A DNA stretch of 64,000 bases from a bacterium (lineage in GTDB: Bacteria; Gemmatimonadota; Gemmatimonadetes; Longimicrobiales; RSA9). A program made the translations under genes and the position numbers. Of this stretch, positions 27,619 to 36,538 are shown piece by piece. Where the stretch lies: the NCBI GenBank assembly GCA_003242735.1, contig QGVH01000003.1, positions 62,001 to 126,000 on the forward strand. The letters are read 5' to 3'. The first letter of the stretch is position 1. Each line of letters opens with the position of its first letter. The notes under the pieces are model-generated. The model had not been told where the DNA came from. It ran no database searches and worked only from the letters and a program-made list of their open reading frames with translations.

Positions 27619-30057
27619 ATGAGACCCGAAGACCTCCGCGGCCGTCAGGCGGCGAACGCCGCACCCGAGTCCGAGCTCGCCGAGCTCATCGAGCGGGAGT
27701 TCGCGGTCATTGGCCGTCGGCTCACACGCACCGACGGGCTGGGCAAGGTCACGGGCAGCGCCGTCTACACGGACGACATCGCGCTGCCCGGCATGCTGCA
27801 CGGCAAGATCCTGCGCTCCCCGCACCCGCACGCGCGAATCCTCTCCATCGATACCTCCGAAGCCCTCGCGCTGCCCGGCGTGCACGCGGTCATCACCGGC
27901 CGCGACATGCCCGTGAAGTACGGCATCATCCCGTGGACGCGGGATGAGGAGCCGCTGTGCGTGGACCGCGTGCGCTACATCGGGGACGCCGTCGCCGCGG
28001 TGGCGGCCGTGGACGAGGACACGGCGATCCGCGCCCTCGACCTGATCCGCGTCGAGTACGAGCCGCTGCCCGCCTACCTCGACCCGGAGGCCGCGCTCGC
28101 GGGCGGCGACATCCCGATCCACGAGCCGAGGAAGCCGGGCCAGAACGGCAACATCACGAAGCACGTGCGCCTCGCGTTCGGCGACGTGGACCGGCTCATG
28201 GCCGAGAGCGACGTCGTCATCGAGGCCGAGTACTTCTTCGAAGGGACGACGCATGCGCCGATGGAGCCGCACTGCGCCATCGGCTACTACGACCCCTCCG
28301 GCAAGCTCACCGTCTGGTCCGCGACGCAGGTGCCGCACTACCTCCAGCGCGAGCTGGCGCGGGTACTGGACCTGGATGTCGCGCGCGTGCGCGTGATCCA
28401 GCCCACCGTGGGCGGCGCGTTCGGCGGCAAGTCCGAGCCGTTCGACCTGGAGTTCTGCGTCGCCAAGCTGGCGATGATCACGGGCCGGCCCGTGAAGATC
28501 CTGTACACGCGTGAGGAGGTCTTCTACGCGCACCGGGGCCGCCACCCGATGAAGATCCACGCGCGGCTGGGCGCGAGCCGGGATGGGCGGATCAAGGCCG
28601 TGGATCACCGCGTGCTGATCGACGGCGGCGCCTACGCCTCGTTCGGCCTCGTCACCACCTACTACTCCGGCCAGCTCCTGACCGCGCCGTACGCGTTCGA
28701 GTCGTACCGGTTCGACGCGACGCGGGTCTACACGAACAAGCCGGCGTGCGGCCCGAAGCGCGGCCACGGCTCGGTGCAGCCGCGCTTCGCGTTCGAGGTC
28801 CAGCTCGACAAGCTCGCAGAAGCGTTGGGCATGGATCCCATCGAGCTCAGGCGGCGCAACTTCCTGGGCTCGGGGACGCGCACGGTGAACGAGCTGCGCA
28901 TCACGTCCAACGGCTTCCTGGAGTGCCTGGACGCGGTCGAGCGGGCGAGCGGGTGGAAGGAGCGCTGGCGCCGGCTGCCCTACGGGCGTGGGCTCGGCGT
29001 CGCCGGGTCTTGCTACATCTCGGGCACGAACTACCCGATCTACCCGAACGACATGCCGCAGTCCGGCGTGCAGATCCAGGTCGAGCGTTCGGGCCGGGTC
29101 ACGGTGTTCAGCGGCGCGTCGGAGATCGGGCAGGGTTCGGACAGCGTGGTCGCGTACATCGTCGCCGAGGAGCTGGGCGTGCCGCTCGAGTACGTGCGCG
29201 TCGTCTCCGCGGACACGGACCTGGTGCCGGTGGACCTGGGCGCCTATTCGTCGCGCGAGACGTTCATGGTCGGCAACGCGACGTTGGAGGCCGCGCGCAG
29301 GCTGCGCACGCTCGTTCAGCGCGCCGTGGCGGAGGAATGGAACGTCCGGCCCATGCAGGTGTCGCTCGTTGGTGGCTGGGCGGTGGACGCCGCCGACCCG
29401 GCGCGCCGCATCCCGATCTCCGAAGCGTTCAACATCGCGGAGGCGAAGCACGGCACGCTGGGCGCGGTCGGCTCCTACAACACGCCCAAGGACATCCACG
29501 GCGCCTACCGCGGCGGCACCATCGGCGCCTCGCCCGCCTACTCGTTCACCGCGCACGTCGCGGAGGTCGAGGTCGACGTCGAGACCGGCTTCGTCCGCGT
29601 CGAGCGGATCTGGATCGCCCACGACTGCGGCCGTGCGCTGAACCCGGTGCTGGTCGAGGGGCAGATGGAGGGCTCGGCGTACATGGGGTTCGCCGAGGCG
29701 CTGATGGAGCAGCAGATCTTCAAGGATGCGGACCAGGGAAGGGAAGGGCTGCACAACGGGCCGTCGCTGCTGGACTACCGCATCCCCACCACGCTGGACA
29801 CGCCCGAGCTGATCTCGCTGATCATCGAGAGCGTGGACCCGGAGGGGCCGTACGGCGCGAAGGAGGCGGGCGAGGGGCCGCTGCACCCGTCGATCCCGGC
29901 GATCGCCAACGCGATCTACGATGCGGTCGGCGTGCGCCTGGACTCGCTGCCGTTCTCACCGCCACGGGTTTGGAAGGCGTTGCAGGATCCGGCCGCACGC
30001 GAGCGCTGGCTCGCTGCGCGGAAGCAGGCGTACGCCGCGGAACTGGCGGCAGACTGA
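27619..30057 (+). CDS. Molybdenum hydroxylase, molybdopterin-binding large subunit (4-hydroxybenzoyl-CoA reductase-like)
   Basis: A protein of 812 residues of the xanthine dehydrogenase family that holds the Mo-pyranopterin cofactor. Visible motifs are 'VTGSAVYTDDIALPGMLHG' at the N-terminus, 'THAPMEPHCAIG' and 'PTVGGAFGGKSEP'. 'ACGPKRGHGSVQPRFAFE' is the equivalent of the substrate-arginine region. Further motifs are 'EIGQGSDSVVAYIVAEELG' and the base-Glu loop 'GAKEAGEGP' near residue 750. The RGHG pattern and the partner FAD subunit's iron-sulfur insert point to the 4-hydroxybenzoyl-CoA reductase branch rather than xanthine dehydrogenase. The true substrate is open; no CoA ligase lies nearby. 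Confidence 0.9.
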   Translation: MRPEDLRGRQAANAAPESELAELIEREFAVIGRRLTRTDGLGKVTGSAVYTDDIALPGMLHGKILRSPHPHARILSIDTSEALALPGVHAVITGRDMPVKYGIIPWTRDEEPLCVDRVRYIGDAVAAVAAVDEDTAIRALDLIRVEYEPLPAYLDPEAALAGGDIPIHEPRKPGQNGNITKHVRLAFGDVDRLMAESDVVIEAEYFFEGTTHAPMEPHCAIGYYDPSGKLTVWSATQVPHYLQRELARVLDLDVARVRVIQPTVGGAFGGKSEPFDLEFCVAKLAMITGRPVKILYTREEVFYAHRGRHPMKIHARLGASRDGRIKAVDHRVLIDGGAYASFGLVTTYYSGQLLTAPYAFESYRFDATRVYTNKPACGPKRGHGSVQPRFAFEVQLDKLAEALGMDPIELRRRNFLGSGTRTVNELRITSNGFLECLDAVERASGWKERWRRLPYGRGLGVAGSCYISGTNYPIYPNDMPQSGVQIQVERSGRVTVFSGASEIGQGSDSVVAYIVAEELGVPLEYVRVVSADTDLVPVDLGAYSSRETFMVGNATLEAARRLRTLVQRAVAEEWNVRPMQVSLVGGWAVDAADPARRIPISEAFNIAEAKHGTLGAVGSYNTPKDIHGAYRGGTIGASPAYSFTAHVAEVEVDVETGFVRVERIWIAHDCGRALNPVLVEGQMEGSAYMGFAEALMEQQIFKDADQGREGLHNGPSLLDYRIPTTLDTPELISLIIESVDPEGPYGAKEAGEGPLHPSIPAIANAIYDAVGVRLDSLPFSPPRVWKALQDPAARERWLAARKQAYAAELAAD

Positions 30058-30108
30058 CACGGACGCCGGAGCCCGGCGGATCCCGGGCCCGGCATCGAAG
30101 GGAGGACC

Positions 30109-30669
30109 ATGGACGTCGAAGCTGCGATCCGAGCGCGCCGCTCGGTCAAGCGGTTCACCGGGCGGCCGGTCACGCGTGAGGAGCTGGAGCCGCTGTTCGA
30201 GGCGGCGGTCCTCGCGCCCAACCACCGCATGACGGAGCCGTGGGAGTTCCTCGTGCTGGGCGAGCGCGCCCGCAAGGCGTACGCGGAGGCACTGGCCCGC
30301 CGCAAGGCGCGCAAGGTCGAGGACGAGGCGGCGAAGGAAGCGGTGCGAGCGAAGGTGATGGCCGAGGTCATGTCCGTGCCGGCGGTGATCGCCGTCACGA
30401 CCCGGCTGGACCCGGACCCGGAGATCCGGGAAGAGGACTACGCAGCAACGTTCATGGCCATCCAGAACATGTTGCTCGTCGCGACGTCGCGCGGCCTCGG
30501 CTCGCACATCAAGACCGGCAAGGTCATGGACGAGCCGGATGTCCGCGAGGCGCTGGGCGTGCCGGAGGACCGGCGCATCGTCGCCGTGATCTACATCGGC
30601 GAGCAGGCGGACACCCCGCAGCCCAAGCCGCGCACGCCGGCGCGCGAGAAGACCCGCTGGCTGGACTGA
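30109..30669 (+). CDS. Nitroreductase family flavoprotein
   Basis: A protein of 186 residues. 'AIRARRSVKRFTGRPV' at the N-terminus is the FMN-phosphate binding segment, followed by 'AVLAPNHRMTEPWEFLVL'. The C-terminal part 'FMAIQNMLLVATSRGLGSHI' and 'IVAVIYIGEQADTP' completes the family pattern. GGAGG lies just before the ATG. It sits between the large and FAD subunits of the molybdenum hydroxylase, four bases from the latter, so it should be co-expressed. A role as a flavin reductase or in transforming the same substrate is an inference. Confidence 0.9.
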   Translation: MDVEAAIRARRSVKRFTGRPVTREELEPLFEAAVLAPNHRMTEPWEFLVLGERARKAYAEALARRKARKVEDEAAKEAVRAKVMAEVMSVPAVIAVTTRLDPDPEIREEDYAATFMAIQNMLLVATSRGLGSHIKTGKVMDEPDVREALGVPEDRRIVAVIYIGEQADTPQPKPRTPAREKTRWLD

Positions 30670-30673
30670 CCCG

Positions 30674-31675
30674 ATGCTGCGGCTGCCGGAGTACACGTAC
30701 CACCGGCCCGCGCGGCTCGAGGACGCCCTCGCGCTCCTGGCCGAGCACGGCGATGCTGCAGTGCCGATCGCCGGCGGCACGGACCTGCTGCCGAACATGA
30801 AGCACCGGTTGGTCGCGCCGGCGCACCTCATCGCGCTGAAGCAACTGCCGGAGCTGCGCGGCATCGAGGTGGCCCACAGCGAGCTGCGCATCGGCGCTGC
30901 GGAAACCCTGACGGCCGTGTCGCGCCATCCGCTGGTGCGCCAGCACGCGCCGTCCCTCGCCCGCGCGGCCGCGCTGGTCGCCGGGCCGCAGCTCCGCAAC
31001 ATGGGCACGATCGGCGGCAACCTGTGCCTGGACACCCGCTGCACGTACTACAACCAGACGTACTTCTGGCGGCAGGCGCTGGGCTTCTGCCTGAAGAAGG
31101 ACGGCACCGTGTGCCACGTCACGAAGGTGGGGAAGAAGTGCGTCGCCGCCCATTCCGCGGACACGCCGCCGGTGCTCATGACGCTCGGCGCCGTCGTCGA
31201 CCTCGCGTCGGCCGATGGCGAGCGGAGCGTCGCGGTCGAGGAGTTCTTCGTCGCGGATGGCGTACGGAACACGGTGCGGCGGCCCGGCGAGCTGGTCACG
31301 CGCATCCGCGTGCCGCTGCGCGAGCCGCCGCTCAGGGCGTCCTACCAGAAGCTCCGGCAGCGCAACGCCGTTGACTTCCCGCTGCTCTCGGTCGCGGCGG
31401 CCGCGGAGATGGAGGACGACGACGTGGTGCGCTCGCTCCGCGTCGTCGTCTCCGCGCTCGGCGCACGCCCGCGGCTGCTCACCGGACTCGAGCGCATCGT
31501 GGAGGGCCAGCGCCTCACGCCGGACGTGATCGAGGCCGTGGCGCAGCGCGCCTTCCAGCAGTGCCACCCGCTCGGCAACATCGCCGCCGACGCCGAATGG
31601 CGGCGGGCCATGGTGCCCGTGTACGTGCGGCGGGCGCTGGAAGAGCTGGCGGGCGCCGCCGCGGTCGCCGCGTAG
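30674..31675 (+). CDS. Molybdenum hydroxylase FAD subunit with extra 4Fe-4S insert (HcrB-like)
   Basis: A protein of 333 residues. The FAD-binding loop 'IAGGTDLLPNMKH' lies near residue 32, and 'RNMGTIGGNLC' near 108 is the second FAD contact. Directly after it comes an insert of about 40 residues absent from xanthine dehydrogenases: Cys123, Cys139, Cys147 and Cys156 (spacings 16, 8, 9) in a 'TRCTYYNQTYFW...FCLKK...VCHV...KKC' context. This matches the insert that binds a 4Fe-4S cluster in 4-hydroxybenzoyl-CoA reductase beta subunits. The CO-dehydrogenase-type C-terminal domain follows. It is the last gene of the operon. Confidence 0.9.
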   Translation: MLRLPEYTYHRPARLEDALALLAEHGDAAVPIAGGTDLLPNMKHRLVAPAHLIALKQLPELRGIEVAHSELRIGAAETLTAVSRHPLVRQHAPSLARAAALVAGPQLRNMGTIGGNLCLDTRCTYYNQTYFWRQALGFCLKKDGTVCHVTKVGKKCVAAHSADTPPVLMTLGAVVDLASADGERSVAVEEFFVADGVRNTVRRPGELVTRIRVPLREPPLRASYQKLRQRNAVDFPLLSVAAAAEMEDDDVVRSLRVVVSALGARPRLLTGLERIVEGQRLTPDVIEAVAQRAFQQCHPLGNIAADAEWRRAMVPVYVRRALEELAGAAAVAA

Positions 31676-31696
31676 CCGCGGGGGCCGGACCTTCCG

Positions 31697-32191
31697 CTAC
31701 GCCGCCTCCTCCTTCCGCCTCGCCGCCTCGTCCTTCGATTCCGGGTGCTCGACCACGCCCATGTGGTACCGATAGACCATCTCCCAGCCGAGCCAGCCGG
31801 ACACCGCCAGGAGCGCGACGCCGACGAGCGAGAGCCAGAATCCGAGCCACGGGGTGCCCGGCTCGGGCGGCGCGGCGGCGCTCCAGCGGGTGAACCCGTT
31901 CCAGGCGAACAGGGCGACGACGACGAGGTTGATGATCATGTGCGTGATGGCGATGCGTCGCGCGCCCTGGTGGGGCGCCACGGCGACCAGGTCCACCAGA
32001 CCGGGGATCGCGGCGAGCAGCGCGCCGATGACGCCGAGCAGGATCACCGGCACCGTTCCCAGCCACCACAGCGCCTGGTCGGTGATCAGGTAGAGGATGT
32101 CCATCACCAGCGTCATGATGAACGCGCCCGCCGGGATGACGATCAGCATCGGGTGCAGCGGATGATCCGCGATCGCGGCCTTGCTCCTCAT
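31697..32191 (-). CDS. DUF2231 membrane protein
   Basis: A protein of 164 residues with the DUF2231 opening 'ADHPLHPMLIVIPAGAFIMTLV' and four membrane helices. The GARRIAITHMIINLVVVALFAWN segment and 'WLGWEMVYRYHMGVVEH' at the end are typical. The ATG follows GAGGAGGGAG. DUF2231 proteins are inner-membrane proteins of unknown role, sometimes linked to cytochromes. The HP-HP pair could bind a metal or haem, which is speculation. Confidence 0.88.
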   Translation of the reverse strand: MRSKAAIADHPLHPMLIVIPAGAFIMTLVMDILYLITDQALWWLGTVPVILLGVIGALLAAIPGLVDLVAVAPHQGARRIAITHMIINLVVVALFAWNGFTRWSAAAPPEPGTPWLGFWLSLVGVALLAVSGWLGWEMVYRYHMGVVEHPESKDEAARRKEEAA

Positions 32192-32252
32192 GGCTCCCTC
32201 CTCGCGGACTCACGCGGCCGCGCGGTCGTGCGACCCGCAGCTCAGGATGACA

Positions 32253-32288
32253 ACGGCCGCACCGCGCCCGTGGCGCGAGTGCGGCCGT
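32253..32288 (-). terminator. Long hairpin between ATP-grasp and DUF2231 genes
   Basis: ACGGCCGCAC CGCGCC (32253-32268) pairs with GGCGCG (32272-32277) and GTGCGGCCGT (32279-32288): 16 bp with a single bulged A and a 3-base loop. It lies 52 bases past the stop of the ATP-grasp gene. The run after the stem is short (UUGUC), so it may act as a transcript end or processing signal rather than a textbook terminator. Confidence 0.5.
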
Positions 32289-32340
32289 CGTGGGCAGCCG
32301 GCCGGCGTGCAAGATCCGTTCTAGGCGGCAGCCAGAGCCT

Positions 32341-33333
32341 CTAGGCGGGTGCCAGCGCCAGCCGCCGGGCGACGGCGTCGGCGAAGCGGTCGGCCGCACC
32401 GGCGTCGGTGGCAAAGAAGAGCGCCGGCTCGATCAGCTCCGCCTCCATCAGCAGCAGCGTGCCCGCAGGCCCGTGGGTGCCGGCGCTCACGACCCCGTCG
32501 ATCCGCGCGTACAGCAGCGGGCCGGGCGCGAGCCGCGCGATGGTGGCCACCGCCGCGTCGGCCTGCCGGAGCAGCGATGGCGGAGGCGCGACGGCTTCAG
32601 CCGTGCCGCCGTAGTCGCTCTGGACCCGGAAGTCGGCGGGCGCAGGGCGCTTCAGGACGGCGTGGCTGAACGCGAGCGCGCCGTTGCCATCGGCGAAGTA
32701 GATGAACGACCATTCACCCTCGCTGCACACCTCGGGCAGGAACGGCTGCACGAGCGCATCCGTCTCCTCGAGGATGGCACGGATCAGCGGCGCGCTGTCC
32801 CCTAGATCATCCGGACCGAGCCGAACGGTGCGGTACGATCCCGCGGAGACCGCTGGCTTCACGATCGCCTGCTCCCACCCCAATCGCTCCAGGAGCTGGC
32901 CGAGCTGGACCGTCGTGCCGCGCGGGATCCGCTCCGTCGGGATGACCGGCACGCCGGCCCGGGCGAGGTCGGCGAGGTAGCGCTTGTCGGCGTTCCAGCG
33001 GACGACCGATGCAGGATTCCAAAGAACGGCGCCCGACCGTTCCACGAGCTCCGCCCACGCGAGGAACGCGCTCGGACGGAGATGGTAGTCCCAGGTCGAG
33101 CGGATCAGCACCGCGGCGTAGCGGCCCCAATCCGCGGGCGCATCCCAGGGGACCGGCTCGACCTGCACGCGCCAGCGCGCCGTGAGGCGCTGGATCGCGA
33201 GTGCGTCGTCTTCCGTTGCCGACGACGTCTTTCGGTCCGTTGCCACGGCGATGAGCGTCGGCTCACCCGTGCGCCGATCCGCCGGGACCGGCGTGCGCGC
33301 GAACGACGCGCCCGTGCTCCGTGCGCCGGCCAT
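32341..33333 (-). CDS. ATP-grasp ligase-like protein (DcsG/RimK-type)
   Basis: A protein of 330 residues. 'VLIRSTWDYHLRPSAFLAW' and 'WNADKRYLADLARAGVPVIPT' are the pre-grasp domain. 'QAIVKPAVSAGSYRTVRL' near residue 165 contains the ATP-contacting Lys, 'EGEWSFIYF' the strand before the Mg site, and 'MEAELIEPALFF' the Mg-binding Glu pair. Relatives are often labelled cycloserine-biosynthesis DcsG-like or glutathione synthetase-like and form amide bonds. The start at 33333 is one base past the stop of the exporter gene. It is the third gene of an Lrp-exporter-ligase operon, which hints at making and exporting an amino-acid derivative (inference). Confidence 0.8.
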   Translation of the reverse strand: MAGARSTGASFARTPVPADRRTGEPTLIAVATDRKTSSATEDDALAIQRLTARWRVQVEPVPWDAPADWGRYAAVLIRSTWDYHLRPSAFLAWAELVERSGAVLWNPASVVRWNADKRYLADLARAGVPVIPTERIPRGTTVQLGQLLERLGWEQAIVKPAVSAGSYRTVRLGPDDLGDSAPLIRAILEETDALVQPFLPEVCSEGEWSFIYFADGNGALAFSHAVLKRPAPADFRVQSDYGGTAEAVAPPPSLLRQADAAVATIARLAPGPLLYARIDGVVSAGTHGPAGTLLLMEAELIEPALFFATDAGAADRFADAVARRLALAPA

Positions 33334-33334
33334 C

Positions 33335-34411
33335 TCAGTTCTCGCCCGCGGCCCGCGCACGCGGCGTGGGCGGATCCTGGCTCAGTGGTTCGAGCGCCGC
33401 CGGCGAGAGGGGCGGTGCGACGTCGCCTGCACCCTCAGCGGGCGTCATGCACGCCGTGGCCGCCGCGGTCTCCGGCCGCTCCATGGCCGGCCGCCGGCGC
33501 GTTCCCTGGCCGCCCGTGATCGCCGCGACCGCGCCGACGATGATCACGGCGGCCACCGCCATGCGTGGTGTGATCGGCTCGCCGGCGAACGCCCAGCCGA
33601 GCAGCACGGCGACGACGGGGTTGACGTACGCGTACGTCGAGACGCGCGCAGGGGTGCTCACGCCCAGGAGCCACGTGTACGCGGTGAACCCGACCAGCGA
33701 GCCGAACACGATGAGGTAGAGCAGAGCGAGGATCGAGCGGAGCGACACGGCGTCGAGGTCCACGGCGCCCGCTTCGCCCACGGCGAGTCCCAGCAGCGTG
33801 AGCAGCGCGCCGCCGGCCAGCATCTCCATGGCGGTGCCCAGCAGCGGCGACCGGGGCAGTGGCGCGCGCCGCGAGTAGAGCGAGCCCGCCGCCCACGAGA
33901 GCGACCCGAGCACGAGCGCGGCCGCGCCCAGCGGGTCCACGCGCTCGCCGCCCAGCAGGGCGTTCGGGCCGACGAGCAAGGCGAGGCCCGCGAGGCCGAG
34001 CGCGACGCCGAAGAGCGTGCGGCCATCGGGCCGGGTGCCGTCGCGCTGCACCCATTCGAGCAGGACCATCCACAGCGGGACCGTGGCGACCAGCAGCGCC
34101 GCGAGGCCGGATGCGACCCGCTGCTCCGACCACACCACCCCGCCGTTGCCGCCCACCAGCATCAGCGCTCCGATGATCAGCGCGGACTTCCAGTGCACGA
34201 GGGCCGGCCGGCGCGCACCGCGCAGCCACGCCCACGCGTACAGCGCCGCACCGGCGATCAGGAACCGCACGCCCGCCATGAGGAACGGCGGGAGCGTCTC
34301 GATCGCGTAGAGGATGGCGAGATAGGTGGATCCCCAGATCACGTAAACCGCGGCGAACGCCGCCACGAGCTTCGCCGTGGACGGACGTTCCCGCAGCACC
34401 AGCTCAGCCAT
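33335..34411 (-). CDS. EamA-type drug/metabolite (DMT) exporter
   Basis: A protein of 358 residues with ten hydrophobic helices in two EamA repeats. The first begins 'AAFAAVYVIWGSTYLAILYAI' and contains the family's 'ALIIGALMLVGGNGGVVWSEQ'. The second contains 'LYLIVFGSLVGFTAYTWLLG' and 'TYAYVNPVVAVLLGWAFAGEPI', both diagnostic. The C-terminal tail of about 60 residues is Pro/Ala-rich and atypical. It overlaps the Lrp regulator by eight bases, so an amino acid or derivative is a likely substrate. Confidence 0.92.
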   Translation of the reverse strand: MAELVLRERPSTAKLVAAFAAVYVIWGSTYLAILYAIETLPPFLMAGVRFLIAGAALYAWAWLRGARRPALVHWKSALIIGALMLVGGNGGVVWSEQRVASGLAALLVATVPLWMVLLEWVQRDGTRPDGRTLFGVALGLAGLALLVGPNALLGGERVDPLGAAALVLGSLSWAAGSLYSRRAPLPRSPLLGTAMEMLAGGALLTLLGLAVGEAGAVDLDAVSLRSILALLYLIVFGSLVGFTAYTWLLGVSTPARVSTYAYVNPVVAVLLGWAFAGEPITPRMAVAAVIIVGAVAAITGGQGTRRRPAMERPETAAATACMTPAEGAGDVAPPLSPAALEPLSQDPPTPRARAAGEN

Positions 34412-34895
34412 GCACTGCCTCCGACTCCACTTCCTCAGCCGCCGCCGGCTGGAGCGGCAGCTCCGCAGTCTCCTTGATCGTCTCCAGCACGATGGTCGTG
34501 CGGGTCGAGCGGATGGTGCCGATGGCGCCGAACTCCTCCCGCAGGATGCGGCCCAGCGCCTCGGGATCCGCGGCCCGCACCTTCACCAGGTAGCAGTCCT
34601 CGCCGGCGATGTGATGGACCTCCTGGACGCCCGGGATCGCGGCGAGGCGCACGGCCGCGTCGCAGGCGCCCGGCGGCTCTGCCGTGCGGACGAACACGAA
34701 CGCCACCAGCGGCAGCCCCAGCGCCCGCGGGTTCACCACCGCCTGATAGCGTGCGATCACGCCACGCTCTTCCAGCTTGCGGATCCGTTCGAACACCGCC
34801 GACGGCGCCATGCCCACGCGCCGCGCGATCTCCGCGTTGGGCGTGCGCGCGTTCTGCTGCAGGATCGCGAGGATCTGACGGTCGGTGTTGTCCAT
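34404..34895 (-). CDS. Lrp/AsnC family transcriptional regulator
   Basis: A protein of 163 residues. The winged helix-turn-helix is 'DNTDRQILAILQQNARTPNAEIARRVGMAPSAVFERI' (residues 2-38). The ligand-binding RAM domain spans about 65-145 ('LVAFVFVRTAEPPG', 'VQEVHHIAGEDCYLVKVRA'). The start is placed at the family's usual MD-x-x-D; a longer open frame upstream is proline/arginine-rich shadow. It overlaps the exporter gene by eight bases and probably controls the exporter and ATP-grasp genes in response to an amino acid. Confidence 0.93.
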   Translation of the reverse strand: MDNTDRQILAILQQNARTPNAEIARRVGMAPSAVFERIRKLEERGVIARYQAVVNPRALGLPLVAFVFVRTAEPPGACDAAVRLAAIPGVQEVHHIAGEDCYLVKVRAADPEALGRILREEFGAIGTIRSTRTTIVLETIKETAELPLQPAAAEEVESEAVHG

Positions 34896-35099
34896 ACCTT
34901 CCGCTCCGCTTCGCGTTCGCTGGGGCCGGGCGGAGGCGCGTTCGGTGCGCGCTCGGCTCCGCCGCGTGAGGCGGCTGGGCTCCGGCGGGCCTGTGGCCTG
35001 ACCTCGGCTCCGTGTCACTGGGCTGGGCCGCGCTGGGCTCCGCGGCTTTCGGCTGCGAGGCACCGGCGGACGCTGCGCGCCGCCGATGGGCCGCGGCGC

Positions 35100-36272
35100 C
35101 TAGGGAGCGCTTCGCGTGCCCGGCGCCCCGCGCGCGCAGAACGCACGCGCGGCTTCGACCAGCACCCGGGCGCACGTCACCACCGAGTCCACCTCCACCC
35201 ACTCCACCGCCGCGTGCGCGCCCGCACCCGCGGGGCCGTAGTTCACCGTCGGCACGCCCGCGCCAGCGAAGACCGCCGCGTCCATCCAGTAGGCGACGCC
35301 GGCCTCCTCGGGCTCCGCCCCCGTGACCGCCGCCGCGGCGCTGCGCACGCAACGGGCGATGTCGGCATCGCGATCACACTCGAGCGGCGGCCGATCCAGC
35401 AGCACCCGCACCTCCGCCTCCTCGCCTGCCCGCCTTACGGCTGCCTCCACCTCCGCGACGACCTGCGCCGTCGTCTCGCCCGGGAGCGTGCGGCGCTCGA
35501 CGCTCAGTCTGCACTCGGCGGCGTACGTGGAGAGGCCCGTGCCGCCCTCGATCAGCGCGCAGTGGAGCGAGGCCGGGCCCACCAGCGGGTGCACGCGCCG
35601 CCGCAGCTCCGTGCGGTCCAGCTCCTCGAGCGCCGCGATGATCCGGCCCATCCGCCCGATCGCGCTCACGCCCAGGTCCCACCGGCTGCCGTGCGCCGCC
35701 ACCCCGCGCGTCACGAGCTCCAGCCAGACGAAGCCCTTGTGCGCCAGGATCAACCGACCTTCGCTCGGCTCGGTCACGATGCACGCATCCGCCCGGTGCC
35801 GGCGGACGAAGTCGCTCGCCCCGATGCTCGCGTACTCCTCGTCGCAGACCAGCGCGCCGAGAACGCGGCCGGTGAGCCCCTCCCGCGCCAGCGCCGCCAG
35901 CGCGGCCAGGATCGCCGCCGCGCCGCCCTTCATGTCGTAGCTGCCACGCCCGTACAGCCGGCCACCCTCCACCCGCGGCTCGAACGGCGGGATCTCCATC
36001 CCCGCCGTGCCCACGGTGTCCAGGTGGGCGCACAGCACGAGCGTCGGGCCATCGCCGCCGCCCACCTCCGCCACGGCGTTCGGCCGCCCAGGCGCCGCCT
36101 CCTCCAGCCACGCCCTCACCCCGCGCGCCGTGAGCCACTCCACGGCGAAGCGCGCGACCGCCTCCTCCCCCGTCCCCTCGCCCGGCGCGAGCGCCGGGTT
36201 CACCGAGGGGATGCGGACGAGGCGGGCAAGGACCTCCTGCACCGCGTCCCTGGACAGCGGGTCCGGCTGCAT
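35100..36272 (-). CDS. M20 family zinc peptidase/deacylase (ArgE/DapE-like)
   Basis: A protein of 390 residues. 'VLCAHLDTVGTA' near residue 80 supplies the first zinc His and catalytic Asp. 'GRGSYDMKGGAAAIL' near 110 supplies the bridging Asp. 'VCDEEYASIGA' near 143 supplies the Glu-Glu pair, and 'CIVTEPSEGRLILAHKG' the next ligand. 'TRGVAAHGSRWDLGVSAI' opens the dimerisation domain. A late His lies in 'GPAGAGAHAAVEWVEV'. It could deacylate N-acyl amino acids or cleave dipeptides. It has its own promoter upstream. Confidence 0.92.
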   Translation of the reverse strand: MQPDPLSRDAVQEVLARLVRIPSVNPALAPGEGTGEEAVARFAVEWLTARGVRAWLEEAAPGRPNAVAEVGGGDGPTLVLCAHLDTVGTAGMEIPPFEPRVEGGRLYGRGSYDMKGGAAAILAALAALAREGLTGRVLGALVCDEEYASIGASDFVRRHRADACIVTEPSEGRLILAHKGFVWLELVTRGVAAHGSRWDLGVSAIGRMGRIIAALEELDRTELRRRVHPLVGPASLHCALIEGGTGLSTYAAECRLSVERRTLPGETTAQVVAEVEAAVRRAGEEAEVRVLLDRPPLECDRDADIARCVRSAAAAVTGAEPEEAGVAYWMDAAVFAGAGVPTVNYGPAGAGAHAAVEWVEVDSVVTCARVLVEAARAFCARGAPGTRSAP

Positions 36273-36368
36273 GGCGTGGCGTTTTCCGCTCGAGTGTGGC
36301 CGTAGGAATCCCGAATCGGCGTCGGTTGTGTGTGCGTCGAATCGACGGCAAAGCGATATAGCACAGTG

Positions 36369-36396
36369 AAGATAGTTCGGCGAGACTGGGTGTCAA
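36369..36396 (-). promoter_or_regulatory. Promoter of the M20 peptidase gene
   Basis: On the minus strand TTGACA (36391-36396) and TATCTT (36369-36374) are 16 bases apart, in a locally AT-rich stretch. The start site would fall about 90 bases before the ATG at 36272. Confidence 0.5.
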
Positions 36397-36538
36397 GGAA
36401 AGATTCGGCGATGCTCCCGGGGCCGCGCGCTTCAGGCGGGCAGCGAGCCGGTCAGCACTGCGGCGGACGCGACGAGCGAGCGCGACCGGCGCTCAGCGTG
36501 CCCCGGCGCCTTGGCCGCCGGCGCTGGCGGGATCCGGC

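Noticed and set aside
27436..29886. An 816-codon minus-strand open frame
   Set aside because: Antisense to the molybdenum hydroxylase large subunit; repetitive Arg/Asp/Val composition, no domain and no ribosome site.
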